The notes: generated by a model from the sequence alone, not told the origin. DNA of 64,000 bases from Pantoea allii (GCF_002307475.1 NZ_NTMH01000002.1:19142-83141); one strand, 5' to 3'. Shown: positions 48,926 through 59,318, numbered from the stretch's first letter. Made by a program: numbers and translations.

Positions 48926-50104
48926 TCACCGCGCCTGTAACCCTTTATACACGGCATCGCGCAGCATGATGGGGAACTGACCATTGACCCCTTCCGGTGT
49001 CGTGTTTGTCATGGCGACCACGCACAATTCGTTTTTGCGATCGACGAACCAGGTGTGGCCGTAAGCACCACTCCACGAGAGCGTACCTGCTGACTGAGGC
49101 GATCTGGCCGCATCAGGGTCCACCAGCAATGCCCATCCCACGCCAAATCCCCATCCTGGCCCCTGGGTCGCATATTTCGCCGCCACCTGTTCCTGCGTCA
49201 TATAGTCAAAACTGTCTTGTGAGATGAGTGGCGATCCCTGCCGCCGGAGGGTTTCCAGCAATTGCATAAAGTCTGGTGCCGTCCCTGCCATGCCACCCCC
49301 ACCGCAGGGCCAGGCGTCGGGTTTAAGAATACGATCAGGGCAGAAAATAGCGGCACCTTCACCGAAAGGTATCCGCTGGTTATCACTCATCGCCGTGGGC
49401 GCCGGACTGTCGTCGGTATACACCGTGGTTAAACGCTCCCTGTCCCTGACGGTAAACAGCGTATCTTTCATCCCGAGTGGGGTTGTTACGTGATGACTCA
49501 CCAGCTCCGGTAAGCTTTTCCCCGTCGCCCGCACCATGATTTCGCCCAGGACATCAATGCCCAAAGAATAACGCCAGCCGGTTCCGGGCCTGAACTGTAA
49601 CCGGGTGCCTGCAAGGCGCTGCAGATTCTCCTCGAGGGTCAATCCCGGTTGGTAATCGATCCCGTCAGACACATTCAGCGTGTGGTAAAGAGAATCCGCC
49701 GGAGCGGAATAGCGGTAGCGTAAACCGGAGGTGTGGCTCAGAAGGTGCCGCACCAGGATGGTCGCAGGCTGACCGTCTTCCAGACAGGGACGAAAATCGG
49801 GAAGCCAGCGGGTAATATCGTCATCAAGACGCATGTCGCCTTGTTCAATCAGGCGCATTGCCGTCAGGCTCACTATGGGCTTAGTCAGTGAGGCAAGGCG
49901 GAAAATGGCGTCCGGCGTCATGCTTTTCTTTTGCTCTCGGTCAGCCAGCCCTGCCGCCCGCTGATAAATTAATTCGCCCGCTTTTGCCACCATCACCGTG
50001 CACCCAACAACACGCTGTATATCTATTGCATAATCAATAGCCGCATCTATTGCGGCTTCAAGCTTCGCAGAGTATTTAACCAGTCCTGATGTAAAATAAA
50101 GCAT
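48926..50104 (-). CDS. EstB-like serine hydrolase (class C beta-lactamase fold)
   Basis: 392-residue protein of the beta-lactamase-related serine hydrolase family. Nucleophile motif SLTK (Ser72, Lys75), second motif YSL at Tyr179, and a C-terminal GAYGHTWF in the place of the KTG box, the pattern of EstB-type esterases rather than true AmpC. No signal peptide, so probably cytoplasmic. Start at 50104 follows AAGGA. Divergent from the GPH transporter, with two UxuR-type operators between them, so it is probably part of the same uronide regulon; hydrolysis of an ester or lactone of the imported compound is an inference. Confidence 0.83.
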   Translation of the reverse strand: MLYFTSGLVKYSAKLEAAIDAAIDYAIDIQRVVGCTVMVAKAGELIYQRAAGLADREQKKSMTPDAIFRLASLTKPIVSLTAMRLIEQGDMRLDDDITRWLPDFRPCLEDGQPATILVRHLLSHTSGLRYRYSAPADSLYHTLNVSDGIDYQPGLTLEENLQRLAGTRLQFRPGTGWRYSLGIDVLGEIMVRATGKSLPELVSHHVTTPLGMKDTLFTVRDRERLTTVYTDDSPAPTAMSDNQRIPFGEGAAIFCPDRILKPDAWPCGGGGMAGTAPDFMQLLETLRRQGSPLISQDSFDYMTQEQVAAKYATQGPGWGFGVGWALLVDPDAARSPQSAGTLSWSGAYGHTWFVDRKNELCVVAMTNTTPEGVNGQFPIMLRDAVYKGLQAR

Positions 50105-50280
50105 TATCGATTCCTTGAATAAATTGGAAAAATGAAAGGCATTATCGTTATGCATTCTTTGCATTACGCATTAAATTCACTTTATATATATTTTATTAAC
50201 CATCCTACTTAACAATCACTCCAAATAATAAACACACTAAATAACATCCGCCTGTCGCAAAAAACACCTCACTTATTTAA

Positions 50281-50292
50281 TTGGTCAACCAA
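50281..50292. promoter_or_regulatory. UxuR-type operator 1
   Basis: TTGGTCAACCAA: perfect arms TTGGT/ACCAA around CA. Fits the TTGGT-NN-ACCAA core of UxuR/ExuR sites. Confidence 0.75.
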
Positions 50293-50453
50293 AAATTGAA
50301 TTTAAGTCTAACTGATGGACATCCAGGGGATTTGTGATCAACCTCTTTTTTTTAAAAGAGCAGAGTGATTACTATGCCCTCGCACCACTTTTATAAAAAC
50401 AGACTGATAAACAATAAAAACAAACTGACTTCTTATCTCTACCGCGCTTAATA

Positions 50454-50465
50454 CTGGTCAACCAA
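50454..50465. promoter_or_regulatory. UxuR-type operator 2
   Basis: CTGGTCAACCAA, sharing the ten-base core TGGTCAACCA with site 1, 173 bp away. It lies in the same divergent control region. Confidence 0.72.
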
Positions 50466-50689
50466 AATAAACCAAACATTAATACACAGCTTGCTTTACT
50501 TATTTAAAACAGCCAGATCAGAAAATAATAAAAACAACAAAGGAGGATCATCATTTAAACAAAACTCCGATTAAACATAACTATTTATCTAATTAAAAAC
50601 CAAACAGAAAATATTTCTTCATCTTCACGAACGCATAACCACCGGAAGATGTTTTATGACTGTCACACTGAGTTAATCAAGGGAAAACC

Positions 50690-52219
50690 ATGATGACAAC
50701 AACAATACCGCCACGCAGGAAGGTGGGGACGGGCACCGCAATAGGCTATGGCATTACCGATATTTTTGGCGGCGGCTCCATGGCGCTAATCGGTACATGG
50801 CTACTGTTTTTCTATACGACGTTTTGTGGACTTTCCATGCTGGAGGCGAGCTCGATTTTTGCTATTGCCCGCATCATTGACGCCATTCTCAGCCCAATAA
50901 TGGGCTATATCACCGATAAATTTGGCAGCACCCGATTGGGTAAACGTTTTGGCCGACGCCGCTTCTTTCTGCTGATCAGCGCCCCGATGATGTTTATCTA
51001 TGCGCTGGTCTGGGTCAGTGACATGGGCTACTGGTACTATCTTGGCACCTATCTCGCCGTCGAGTTACTCGTGGCTATGGTGCTGGTGCCCTGGGAAACC
51101 CTGGCGGCAGAGATGACCAATGATTTTGGTGAGCGAACCCGGATGGCGGCAGTCCGTCTGACGTTTTCGCAGGTGGGTGTGTTTCTCACCGCCTCAGTAC
51201 CGGGCATTATGATCCAGTATTTGGGCCAGGATTCAGCGCTGACCTTTACCTATACCGGCATCCTGTTTTCAGGTCTGTTTTTTATTGTGGTGCTGATCAC
51301 CTGGTACTGTACCTGGGAATCAAAAGATATGAATCCCGAAGCGTTTGAGCGGCTCAATTCTGGGCCGGGTATTGGGCTTTTAGCTCACCTGAAAAATATG
51401 TTCATCGAGCTGGCCACGACGTTCAAGATAAAAATATTCAGACAGCACCTGATTATCTATATTTCATCATTCACGGCACTGGATATTTTCATTGCGGTTT
51501 TTGTTTATTTCGTGGTTTATGGTCTGAACCTGGATGCGGCAAACGCATCCGCCTACCTTTCGATTGCCACCTCCGTTTCCATTCCCGCAACGCTGCTTTT
51601 TATGTTTATGCTGGACAAGCTGAATATCCGGCCCGCGCTTGCTATGCGTATTTCTTATCTGTGTGTTTTTGTTGTACTGGGCTATCTCATTTTGATGTAT
51701 ATCGGCCATAGCGCGGTTTCTTCATGGTGGCTGACCACACTGGTCTTTGTTCTGTTGGGCTTTGGTCGCGCGGGACTTTATTTTATCCCCTGGAATATTT
51801 ACAGCTTTATTCCTGATGTGGATGAAATGGTCACGCGTCAGCGGCGTGAAGGTGTTTTTGCCGGTGTCATGACGCTGATGCGTAAAAGTACCGTCGCCAT
51901 CGCCATTATGGCGGTCGGTACCGTACTGGAACACAGTAATTTCGTGAAAGGCCAGCTAATCCAGCCTGAAAGTGCTCTGAATGCGATTACCGGCCTGCTG
52001 GTCTTTGGCACCGGCGGTTTATTACTCATCAGCTTATATATGACCTTCAAATTTAAGCTCACCCGCGAAACACATCGGGTTCTGGTGAAAGAAATTGATC
52101 GTCTGAAGGCGGGCGGGAATAAAGCCGACTGTACACCCGAGACTAAAGTCGTGGTGAAGGCCCTGACCGGCTATGACTATGAGCAGGTGTGGCAGCAGGA
52201 GAATAACGCGCGTCCTTAA
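50690..52219 (+). CDS. GPH-family sugar/uronide:cation symporter
   Basis: 509-residue 12-helix transporter of the glycoside-pentoside-hexuronide family (MelB/UidB/TogT relatives). Family traits: GYGITDIFGGGSMALIGTWLLFFYTTFCGLS at the N-terminus, ARIIDAILSPIMGYITDKFGSTRLGKRFGRRRFF near residue 60, PWETLAAEMTNDFGERTRMAAVR near 133, and RQRREGVFAGVMTLMRKSTVAIA near 380. Start at 50690 follows AAGGG by 6 nt. Followed on the same strand by the UidC-like porin and preceded by UxuR-type operators. A uronide or oligouronide is the likely cargo; this is an inference from neighbours. Confidence 0.88.
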   Translation: MMTTTIPPRRKVGTGTAIGYGITDIFGGGSMALIGTWLLFFYTTFCGLSMLEASSIFAIARIIDAILSPIMGYITDKFGSTRLGKRFGRRRFFLLISAPMMFIYALVWVSDMGYWYYLGTYLAVELLVAMVLVPWETLAAEMTNDFGERTRMAAVRLTFSQVGVFLTASVPGIMIQYLGQDSALTFTYTGILFSGLFFIVVLITWYCTWESKDMNPEAFERLNSGPGIGLLAHLKNMFIELATTFKIKIFRQHLIIYISSFTALDIFIAVFVYFVVYGLNLDAANASAYLSIATSVSIPATLLFMFMLDKLNIRPALAMRISYLCVFVVLGYLILMYIGHSAVSSWWLTTLVFVLLGFGRAGLYFIPWNIYSFIPDVDEMVTRQRREGVFAGVMTLMRKSTVAIAIMAVGTVLEHSNFVKGQLIQPESALNAITGLLVFGTGGLLLISLYMTFKFKLTRETHRVLVKEIDRLKAGGNKADCTPETKVVVKALTGYDYEQVWQQENNARP

Positions 52220-52239
52220 TTCAACCAGGCCTGTTTTAC

Positions 52240-52288
52240 AGTGGGTTGCCCGTTACGCATGGCTTATCCAACCGGATAGCAGCCCACT
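52240..52288 (+). other. Intercistronic stem-loop between transporter and porin genes
   Basis: AGTGGGTTGC (52240-52249) pairs with GCAGCCCACT (52279-52288) with one G-U pair. No T-run follows, so it more likely stabilises or processes mRNA than terminates it. Confidence 0.55.
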
Positions 52289-52342
52289 CTGCCTTCGCCT
52301 GAATGTCATGAAAAAAATAATAAATACGCTATGGGTTCCTTT

Positions 52343-53605
52343 ATGAAAACACACTTTTTTCGCTACATGGCTATCGCGTTGCTGCTTTGCCCCGCGCTGC
52401 CGTACGCCGCCGCCATTAATGACAATGAAGACAGTTTAAGAATTCGTTTAAAAAATGATTTTAGACGGGCAGATAAGCCCAGTGCTGGCACGGGGCGTGA
52501 TATTTACGCCTGGGTACAAGGCGGACTTATTGACGTGAATACCCGCTACTACGCTGACTTTATCGGCGTTAGCGCAGGTGCGTACTATGTTTACAAGCTG
52601 GGCGCCAAAGACAGCTGGAGCACGCGCTACTATCTGGACGGGCACGACAGTTTTGGTGTGGCTATCGGCGCACTCAAACTTAAACCCGCTGATAATCTTT
52701 ACTTAACCCTGGGCCGATTTGGGACTGACTATGGTTACGGTAGTTTGCCGTACCGCATCCCATTGATTGCCGATAATTCGTCGCGCACGATACAGACCCT
52801 TTCTGAAGGTGTGCTGGCCCGCTTTGAGGCAACAGAAAACCTGACGTTGTGGTCAATGTGGCGTAAGCGCGCCTTTTACTATGTTGATTCGGCTACCGGT
52901 ATACGTGATGAAGGGGTGATTGACACCGCAACGGGCAACTATTATCCCCGTCGGGCGCGCACTTATCTGGCCGGTTCCTGGCACGATGCCTCTTCACGCT
53001 ATTCGGTTGGTGCCTCTTACCAGCCAGATGTTTCAACGCAGATCCAAAGCATTTTCGAAAAAACCCACACCTTTGATGATAATCGCTCGCTGAAATGGGA
53101 GTTGATGGGGTTTTACGGTCAGGTTGAGGGAATGAGTAAACCTCTCAGCTACCATCATGACACCGCGCTGGTTTCGGGTCGTTTAACCTACTCGTTTGAC
53201 AATGCGCGCCTGTTTGGCGCTATCGGTAAACTGACACATGACATTGATGGTCGCATTATTTATACCGACATCGGTTACCCCGATTCACTGAGTATCGATC
53301 GCAATAAAGAAAACATGCTGTCGGTTCAGCTTGGCGGGCAATATTTCTTTAACCAGAACCTCGGTGTGATGCTGGGGCCGGTGATCACCCGAGGTTATGA
53401 AGACAAGCAGCGCCATACCAGGATCAAAGGGCTGGGGCTGATGGGCGGCGTGATGTACAACGTCACAGAGGGATCGTTCAAAGGACTCAACATGTATGTG
53501 GCGGCTGACCGCGCCAGAGAGAAACGGCCTGGCAGCGCACTGGGTGACACACTCTATTACTGGGATGTGAAAGCCGGCATACAATACGACTTTATGCTTA
53601 AGTGA
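52343..53605 (+). CDS. UidC-like (OprD-family) outer-membrane porin
   Basis: 420-residue exported protein. Signal peptide of about 24 residues (MKTHFFRYMAIALLLCPALPYAAA). The mature protein resembles E. coli UidC/GusC, the glucuronide porin: SLRIRLKNDFRRADKPSAG, GRDIYAWVQGGLID, GAYYVYKLGAK, TRYYLDG, LGRFGTDYGYGSLPYRIPL and a C-terminus YWDVKAGIQYDFMLK. The ATG at 52343 overlaps the stop of a possible 12-codon frame from 52308; an in-frame ATG at 52331 is the alternative start. It is the second gene after the GPH transporter, so the pair would move a glucuronide-like compound over both membranes. Confidence 0.87.
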   Translation: MKTHFFRYMAIALLLCPALPYAAAINDNEDSLRIRLKNDFRRADKPSAGTGRDIYAWVQGGLIDVNTRYYADFIGVSAGAYYVYKLGAKDSWSTRYYLDGHDSFGVAIGALKLKPADNLYLTLGRFGTDYGYGSLPYRIPLIADNSSRTIQTLSEGVLARFEATENLTLWSMWRKRAFYYVDSATGIRDEGVIDTATGNYYPRRARTYLAGSWHDASSRYSVGASYQPDVSTQIQSIFEKTHTFDDNRSLKWELMGFYGQVEGMSKPLSYHHDTALVSGRLTYSFDNARLFGAIGKLTHDIDGRIIYTDIGYPDSLSIDRNKENMLSVQLGGQYFFNQNLGVMLGPVITRGYEDKQRHTRIKGLGLMGGVMYNVTEGSFKGLNMYVAADRAREKRPGSALGDTLYYWDVKAGIQYDFMLK

Positions 53606-53637
53606 CCGTTTCCCCTTGCACGTCACAAAGATGTTTC

Positions 53638-53666
53638 AAAAGCGGCACTTGCTAGCGCCGCTTTTT
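53638..53666 (+). terminator. Terminator after the UidC-like porin
   Basis: AAAAGCGGC / GCCGCTTTTT hairpin with a 10-nt loop, 33 nt after the stop. It separates the transporter operon from uxuR. Confidence 0.85.
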
Positions 53667-53714
53667 AATTATTATTTAAATACTTGTTACGCAAAGAATA
53701 AATCCCCTACCCAT

Positions 53715-53726
53715 CTGGTTGACCTG
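53715..53726. promoter_or_regulatory. UxuR-type operator 3, before uxuR
   Basis: CTGGTTGACCTG; its complement contains the same GGTCAACC core as sites 1 and 2. About 90 bp before uxuR, suggesting autoregulation. Confidence 0.65.
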
Positions 53727-53814
53727 TTTATCCTGTCGTGCGTAGAACCCTGTTGCCGCAGGATTTAGGTGGTATAGTTTTTGCCGGTAGCGCGTGTCCG
53801 ACAGGAGCATCATC

Positions 53815-54585
53815 ATGAAATCTGCCTCTCAACAGAGGCCCTATCAGCAGGTGGCTGCAAAAATTCGGCAGCTTGTTCTGGAAACCCCTTACCGCTGTGG
53901 TCAGCGTTTGCCGCCAGAGCGCGAAATGGCTGAGAGGCTTGACGTCAGCCGGACCGTGGTGCGCGAAGCCTTAATTATGCTGGAAATAGAGGGGCTGATT
54001 GAAGTCAGACGCGGTGCGGGTATTTACGTCGTTGAGTCCCAAACGCCGCTGCACATGAACAATGTGAACACCGGCTTTTGCAATGATGCGGGCCCGTTTG
54101 AGCAGCTCCAGGCACGGCAGCTGCTGGAAAGTAATATCGCCGAGTTTGCTGCGCTTCAGGCCACCCGCCAGGATATCATCAAGATGCGCCAGGCCCTGCT
54201 GTTAGAGGAGCGCGAACTGGTGTCCTGCTCGCTGGAAAACTCAGAGAGCGGTGACATGCATTTCCATCTTGCCATCGCCGAAGCGACGCATAACAGCATG
54301 CTGGTCGAACTGTTTCGTCAGTCATGGCAGTGGCGTGAAAATAATCCCATGTGGATTCAATTGCATAGCCACCTTGGTGATACGCTTTATCGCAAAGCAT
54401 GGTTAGTGGATCACCGGCAAATTCTTGCTGCACTCATCAAAAAAGATGCTCGCGCTGCCAAGCGGGCAATGTGGCAACATCTGGAAAATGTTAAACAGCG
54501 CCTGCTGGAGTTTTCCAATGTGGATGACCTCGACTTTGATGGTTATCTGTTTGACTCATGGCCGCTGGCAAATACTGACGCCTGA
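53815..54585 (+). CDS. uxuR: Hexuronate-responsive GntR/FadR-family repressor UxuR
   Basis: 256 residues, very close to E. coli UxuR (257 aa). N-terminal GntR winged helix ([43 protein letters not shown], residues 41-83). FCD effector domain: [33 protein letters not shown], then [28 protein letters not shown], with metal-binding His residues. In E. coli UxuR represses uxuAB and uidABC in the absence of aldohexuronate. Start follows AGGAG. Its 3' end overlaps the convergent aceK coding frame by 43 bp. Here it is separated from any uxuAB but sits beside transport genes. Confidence 0.93.
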   Translation: MKSASQQRPYQQVAAKIRQLVLETPYRCGQRLPPEREMAERLDVSRTVVREALIMLEIEGLIEVRRGAGIYVVESQTPLHMNNVNTGFCNDAGPFEQLQARQLLESNIAEFAALQATRQDIIKMRQALLLEERELVSCSLENSESGDMHFHLAIAEATHNSMLVELFRQSWQWRENNPMWIQLHSHLGDTLYRKAWLVDHRQILAALIKKDARAAKRAMWQHLENVKQRLLEFSNVDDLDFDGYLFDSWPLANTDA

Positions 54586-56342
54586 ACGCCTGTCACGGCA
54601 GGCGCACCGGGCGGCAACGCGCTGCCGTAACGGATGCTGAAACGCTGAGCATGTTGCCAGGCCATCACATCCTCAATATGTCCCTGGGCGATACGCTGCT
54701 GTTGCGCGCGCCACCAGCCCGCCTCAAAAATTTCCGGATGCCGCTTTTGTAGCAGCGCACCTGTCGCTGGCTCGCTGCATAATGCATAACGGAAGGTTTC
54801 AGGGAAAACGTCATCCGGTCCCACGCTGTACCAGGGTTCTGCACAGAGTTCATCTTCTTCATAACGCGCCTGTGGCACATCGCGAAAAGTGAGTTCGTGC
54901 ATAGGCCGAATTTCATCATAATCATAAAACACGACGCGCCCATGTCGGGTGATACCAAAGTTTTTAAACAGCATATCGCCGGGGAAAATGTTGGCGGCAG
55001 CCAGCTGCTTGATCGCATTGCCGTACTCTTCAATGGCGTGCTGGCGCTGGCTTTCACTGGCCTGCGCCAGATAGAGATTAAGCGGCTGCATACGGCGCTC
55101 CAGCCAGAGATGACTGATGATCAGGCGATCGCCTTCGATGCGTAGTTTCCCGGAAATGGTCTGTTGGAACTCCAGCAGCAGCGCCGGCGCAATGCGCGCG
55201 AGCGGCAGCGCAAACTGTTCGAAAGCCTGTGTATCGGCCATGCGTCCCACACGGTCATGCTCTTTGACCTGTTGATAGCAGGCCCTCACCTGCATTTCGG
55301 TGACCTCTTTTTGCGGGGCAAACCGATCTTTGATGACTTTAAATACCCGGTCAAAGCCCGGTAATGTGAAGACCAGCATCACCATGCCACGTATGCCCGG
55401 TGCAATCTCAAACGCGGCGTCGGATTGCGCCAGCGCCTGCAGATATTCCCGGTAGCTTTCCGTCTTGCCATGTTTCTGACAACCGATGGCCATATAACGT
55501 TCTGCCAGCGTTTTCCCTGGCAATATGGGCTTGAGCCAGGCCACCAGCGCCGCAGGTAGCGGGGCGTAAACCATAAAATAGGCGCGGGCAAAGCCAAACA
55601 CGATGCTGGCATCGTTCACGTCCGTCAGGCAAGTATCAATCCACAGCTCGCCCTTATCGCTACGTTGAATCGGCAACAGACAGGGGAAAATACCGTCTGG
55701 CAGATGCAGCCGGGCAACAATCCAGGCCGTTTTATTACGAAAAAACAGTTCACTGCAAACGTCCAGCCAGCCATTATCCAACTGTGATGCGGAAAATTGC
55801 TCATGCAAATGCCGTAAAATCCACGCTTCATCGCGCTCCCGATCCTGCCATGGCAACGTTAACGGCACGTCGCGCAGTACCTGATCGAGCAGCACTTGCC
55901 AGCCCTGATGTGGCAGATAGGTTCGCGCCAGCGGGCGCGCAGAGTGCGTGGGTGCCGAGGCCGGCTGTGAGCTGAAAATGAACAGACGTTCCGGCTGCAG
56001 CGCGTGATGTCCATGCAACCGGCAGTAAACCGAATTAAAGAAGCTCTCGGCAATTTCATAGCGCGGATAGTCAGGTAACAAGGTTTCATAATGGCTTTTG
56101 ATCGCCAGCCAAAATGCATCGTCCCAGTGTGCCGCCCCGTTCAGTGCCCGTAGCTGATCGGCGACCAGAGCTACGTGATGATCATAAAGATGAATACGCG
56201 CCTTCATCGCCTGCTGTACCGCTTGCCATTCGGCCTGTTCAAAACGCTGTTGTGCGCCCGCAGTAATGTCGAGAAAACGGCCATACTGCGCGTCGAACCC
56301 CTGCAGAATGGTATGCGCAATCAGTGATTCGCGTGGCGGCAT
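54543..56342 (-). CDS. aceK: Isocitrate dehydrogenase kinase/phosphatase
   Basis: 599-residue bifunctional enzyme that phosphorylates and dephosphorylates Icd, diverting isocitrate to the glyoxylate bypass during growth on acetate. Recognised by [30 protein letters not shown] at the start, [35 protein letters not shown] (ATP site) and [15 protein letters not shown] (metal Asp). ATG at 56342 lies behind AGGAGG. The C-terminus runs about 23 residues past the usual end RFSIRYG and overlaps the 3' end of uxuR. Third gene of aceBAK. Confidence 0.96.
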   Translation of the reverse strand: MPPRESLIAHTILQGFDAQYGRFLDITAGAQQRFEQAEWQAVQQAMKARIHLYDHHVALVADQLRALNGAAHWDDAFWLAIKSHYETLLPDYPRYEIAESFFNSVYCRLHGHHALQPERLFIFSSQPASAPTHSARPLARTYLPHQGWQVLLDQVLRDVPLTLPWQDRERDEAWILRHLHEQFSASQLDNGWLDVCSELFFRNKTAWIVARLHLPDGIFPCLLPIQRSDKGELWIDTCLTDVNDASIVFGFARAYFMVYAPLPAALVAWLKPILPGKTLAERYMAIGCQKHGKTESYREYLQALAQSDAAFEIAPGIRGMVMLVFTLPGFDRVFKVIKDRFAPQKEVTEMQVRACYQQVKEHDRVGRMADTQAFEQFALPLARIAPALLLEFQQTISGKLRIEGDRLIISHLWLERRMQPLNLYLAQASESQRQHAIEEYGNAIKQLAAANIFPGDMLFKNFGITRHGRVVFYDYDEIRPMHELTFRDVPQARYEEDELCAEPWYSVGPDDVFPETFRYALCSEPATGALLQKRHPEIFEAGWWRAQQQRIAQGHIEDVMAWQHAQRFSIRYGSALPPGAPAVTGVQASVFASGHESNR

Positions 56343-56360
56343 GATTTCCTCCTGAAAAAG

Positions 56361-56383
56361 CCCGCCCGTTAATACCGGGCGGG
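56361..56383 (-). other. Stem-loop between aceA and aceK
   Basis: CCCGCCCG (56361-56368) / CGGGCGGG (56376-56383) with a 7-nt loop, just before the aceK Shine-Dalgarno on the minus strand. In E. coli a hairpin in this position helps keep AceK far less abundant than AceA; the same role is likely. Confidence 0.75.
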
Positions 56384-56400
56384 AAAGACACAGACTCAAC

Positions 56401-57702
56401 TCAAAACTGGTGCTCCTCGGTGGAGCCTGTCAGGGCCGTCACCGACGACTTACCGCCCTGAATCGTAGTGGTCACCCGATCGAAATAGCCGGTACCAACC
56501 TCTTGCTGATGCGAGGAGAAGCTGTAACCCCGTTCGCGGGCAGCAAACTCCGGCTGCTGTACTTTTTCCACATAGTGACGCATGCCTTCGCCCTGGGCGT
56601 AAGCGTGCGCAAGATCGAACATGTTGAACCACATGCTGTGAATACCGGCCAGCGTAATGAACTGGAAGCGATAACCCATGTCACTGAGCGCCTGCTGAAA
56701 AGCTGCGATGGTTTTATCATCGAGATTCTTTTTCCAGTTAAACGAGGGCGAACAGTTGTAAGCCAGTAGCTTGCCTGGATAGCGGGCGTGGATGGCATCG
56801 GCAAAACGCTGGGCCATTGCCAAATCCGGCGTGGCGGTTTCGCACCACAAGACATCGGCATAAGGGGCATAAGCCAGCCCCCGGCTTATGGCCTGCTCAA
56901 TACCGGCGTTGGTACGGAAAAAACCTTCCGCCGTGCGGTCGCCGCGGATAAACGGCCGATCGTATTCATCACAGTCAGAGGTAATCAGATCGGCGGCATC
57001 CGCATCGGTGCGCGCCAGCAGAATAGTGGGCACGCCCATCACATCGGCGGCCAGGCGCGCCGCAACCAGTTTCTGCACGGCTTCCTGGGTTGGCACCAAC
57101 ACCTTTCCGCCCATATGGCCGCATTTCTTCACGGCCGCCAGTTGGTCCTCAAAGTGCACGGCCGCCGCGCCTGCGCTGATCATCGACTTCATCAACTCAA
57201 ACGCATTCAGCACGCCACCAAAACCGGCTTCTGCATCGGCCACGATGGGCAGGAAATAGTCGACAAAGCGGCTGTCCCCCGGTTCGATACCGTTGGCCCA
57301 CTGAATCTGGTCGGCGCGCTGGAACGTCTGGTTAATGCGGGTGACCACCTCAGGCACAGAGTTGACCGGATAGAGCGACTGATCGGGATACATCTGCCCT
57401 GCCACGTTGGCATCGGCAGCGACCTGCCAGCCAGAGAGGTATATCGCTTCTATACCGGCTTTTGCCTGTTGCAACGCCTGACCGCCTGTGAGTGCCCCCA
57501 GGCTGTTGATATAGCCTTTTCTGGCATCACCGTTGAGCAGCGACCAGAGTTTCACCGCCCCGCGCTCTGCCAGAGTGCAGGCTGGCAGTACCGAACCGCG
57601 TAGATTAACGACTTCTTCTGCGCTGTAGGGGCGGGTAATGCCCTGCCAGCGCGTGTCCTGCCAGTATTTTTCGAGTTGCTGGATGTGTTGAGTACGTGTC
57701 AT
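56401..57702 (-). CDS. aceA: Isocitrate lyase
   Basis: 433 residues (434 in E. coli). Splits isocitrate into succinate and glyoxylate. Catalytic loop [14 protein letters not shown] with the active-site cysteine near residue 194; metal-binding [11 protein letters not shown] and the [11 protein letters not shown] and [12 protein letters not shown] segments. 17 nt downstream of aceB on the same strand, in the IclR-controlled aceBAK operon. Confidence 0.98.
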   Translation of the reverse strand: MTRTQHIQQLEKYWQDTRWQGITRPYSAEEVVNLRGSVLPACTLAERGAVKLWSLLNGDARKGYINSLGALTGGQALQQAKAGIEAIYLSGWQVAADANVAGQMYPDQSLYPVNSVPEVVTRINQTFQRADQIQWANGIEPGDSRFVDYFLPIVADAEAGFGGVLNAFELMKSMISAGAAAVHFEDQLAAVKKCGHMGGKVLVPTQEAVQKLVAARLAADVMGVPTILLARTDADAADLITSDCDEYDRPFIRGDRTAEGFFRTNAGIEQAISRGLAYAPYADVLWCETATPDLAMAQRFADAIHARYPGKLLAYNCSPSFNWKKNLDDKTIAAFQQALSDMGYRFQFITLAGIHSMWFNMFDLAHAYAQGEGMRHYVEKVQQPEFAARERGYSFSSHQQEVGTGYFDRVTTTIQGGKSSVTALTGSTEEHQF

Positions 57703-57719
57703 GGCAACGGCTCCTTGAG

Positions 57720-59318
57720 TCAGGGAAGCAGGCGGTAGCCTGGCAGAGTAAGAAAAGAAACCAGTTCGTCCTGGGTTGTGATCTGCGCCATCAAGCGCGC
57801 CGCTTCCTCATAACGACCTGAACTGAAAGACTTATCACCCAGATGCATCTGTAACGTTTGCAACTCATCATTCAGTAGCTGCTGAAACAGTTCCGCCGTC
57901 ACTGGCTGTCCATCCTGCAGGGATTTATGGTGGCGTATCCATTGCCAGATAGAGGTACGGGCAATTTCTGCGGTTGCGGCATCTTCCATCAGGCCATCAA
58001 TGGGGACACAACCATTGCCGCTAATCCAGGCTTCCAGATACTGCAACGCCACCCGAATATTGGCGCGCATGCCCGCTTCCGTTCGATCGCCTTCACAGGG
58101 TGCCAGAAGCTGTTCAGCCGTTATCGGGCGGTCATCCTGCCGCAGAATGTTGAGCTGATTGGGGCGTTCACCCAGCACATCGTTGAACACTGACATCGCC
58201 GTGTCTGCCAGGCCGGGATGCGCAATCCAGGTGCCGTCATGTCCGTTGTTGGCTTCACGCTGTTTATCTTCTGTAACGCGCTGCAGTACCCATTCATTTC
58301 GCGCGCTGTCTTTGCTGGGAATGAGCGCTGACATGCCGCCCATGGCGAAAGCGCCACGTCGATGACAGGTTCGGATCAGTAATCGTGAGTAAGCATCCAG
58401 AAATGGCTGAGCCATGGTTACAGACTGGCGATCGGGCAGAACCCGATCCGCATGTTCGCGCAGCGTTTTGATATAGCTGAAAATATAATCCCAGCGGCCG
58501 CAGTTCAGTCCCACGATATGATCCCGCAGATTCCACAGGATCTCATCCATCTGGAAAACAGCCGGTAGCGTTTCGATCAACACGGTGGCTTTGATGGTAC
58601 CGCGCGCCAGATCAAAACGATCCTCGGCAAAGCTGAAAATGTCCCGCCACCATGCTACCTCCTGCCAGCTCTCGGTTTTTGGCAGGTAAAAATAGGGGCC
58701 ACTGCCTTTTGCCAGTAAGGCTTTGACGTTATGAAAAAAGTAGAGTGCGAAGTCAAACAGACCGCCGGGAATCGCATTGCCCTGCCAGCTAACATGTTTT
58801 TCAGACAGATGCAGGCCACGAACCCGACACATCAATACCGCAGGATCGGCTCGTAGCTGATAGATTTTGCCGTTATCGCTGGTATAACGCAGCGTGCCGG
58901 CAACGGCTTCGCGTAGGGTTTGCTGCCCATCAATCAGTTTTTCCCAGGTGGGTGCCAGGGAGTCCTCAAAATCTGCCATAAACACGTTTACGTTGGCATT
59001 CAGGGCGTTAATCACCATTTTGCGATCGGGCGGGCCGGTGATCTCCACTCGACGATCCTGTAAATCGGTCGGGATGCCGCGGATGGCCCATTCACGATCC
59101 CTTATGGAAACAGTTTCCATATCGAAACCCGGTAGCTGGCCGGAATCATACTGCTTCTGCCTTACCTGACGTGCGGTTAACAGCGCCTCACGCTGTGGCG
59201 CAAAACGCGTCACCAGCGCCTGTAAGAAAGCGATGGCATCTGCGGTAAGCAGCTGTTTTTCAGCGTCATTAAAGGGCTTGCTGAACAGTAATTCACTGTT
59301 GATAACGGAGTCTGTCAT
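57720..59318 (-). CDS. aceB: Malate synthase A
   Basis: 532 residues (533 in E. coli). Condenses glyoxylate with acetyl-CoA to malate. Key regions: [20 protein letters not shown] near 115, [39 protein letters not shown] near 245 (metal Glu/Asp and catalytic Arg), and [25 protein letters not shown] near 432 with the catalytic Asp. First gene of aceBAK; the IclR operator region lies about 80 bp upstream. Confidence 0.98.
   Translation of the reverse strand: MTDSVINSELLFSKPFNDAEKQLLTADAIAFLQALVTRFAPQREALLTARQVRQKQYDSGQLPGFDMETVSIRDREWAIRGIPTDLQDRRVEITGPPDRKMVINALNANVNVFMADFEDSLAPTWEKLIDGQQTLREAVAGTLRYTSDNGKIYQLRADPAVLMCRVRGLHLSEKHVSWQGNAIPGGLFDFALYFFHNVKALLAKGSGPYFYLPKTESWQEVAWWRDIFSFAEDRFDLARGTIKATVLIETLPAVFQMDEILWNLRDHIVGLNCGRWDYIFSYIKTLREHADRVLPDRQSVTMAQPFLDAYSRLLIRTCHRRGAFAMGGMSALIPSKDSARNEWVLQRVTEDKQREANNGHDGTWIAHPGLADTAMSVFNDVLGERPNQLNILRQDDRPITAEQLLAPCEGDRTEAGMRANIRVALQYLEAWISGNGCVPIDGLMEDAATAEIARTSIWQWIRHHKSLQDGQPVTAELFQQLLNDELQTLQMHLGDKSFSSGRYEEAARLMAQITTQDELVSFLTLPGYRLLP

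Larger units (their letters stand above)
50105..50689. other. AT-rich divergent control region of the uronide module
   Basis: 585 bp between the divergent hydrolase and transporter genes, strongly A/T-rich with many short ORF-less stretches. Its notable content is two TGGTCAACCA-type palindromes (50281-50292 and 50454-50465). A single CRP half-site TGTGA at 50335 has no partner. Confidence 0.6.

Noticed and set aside
48926..50104. Reading the serine hydrolase as an AmpC beta-lactamase
   Set aside because: No signal peptide and no YAN or KTG motifs; the YSL and HTW variants fit EstB-type esterases.
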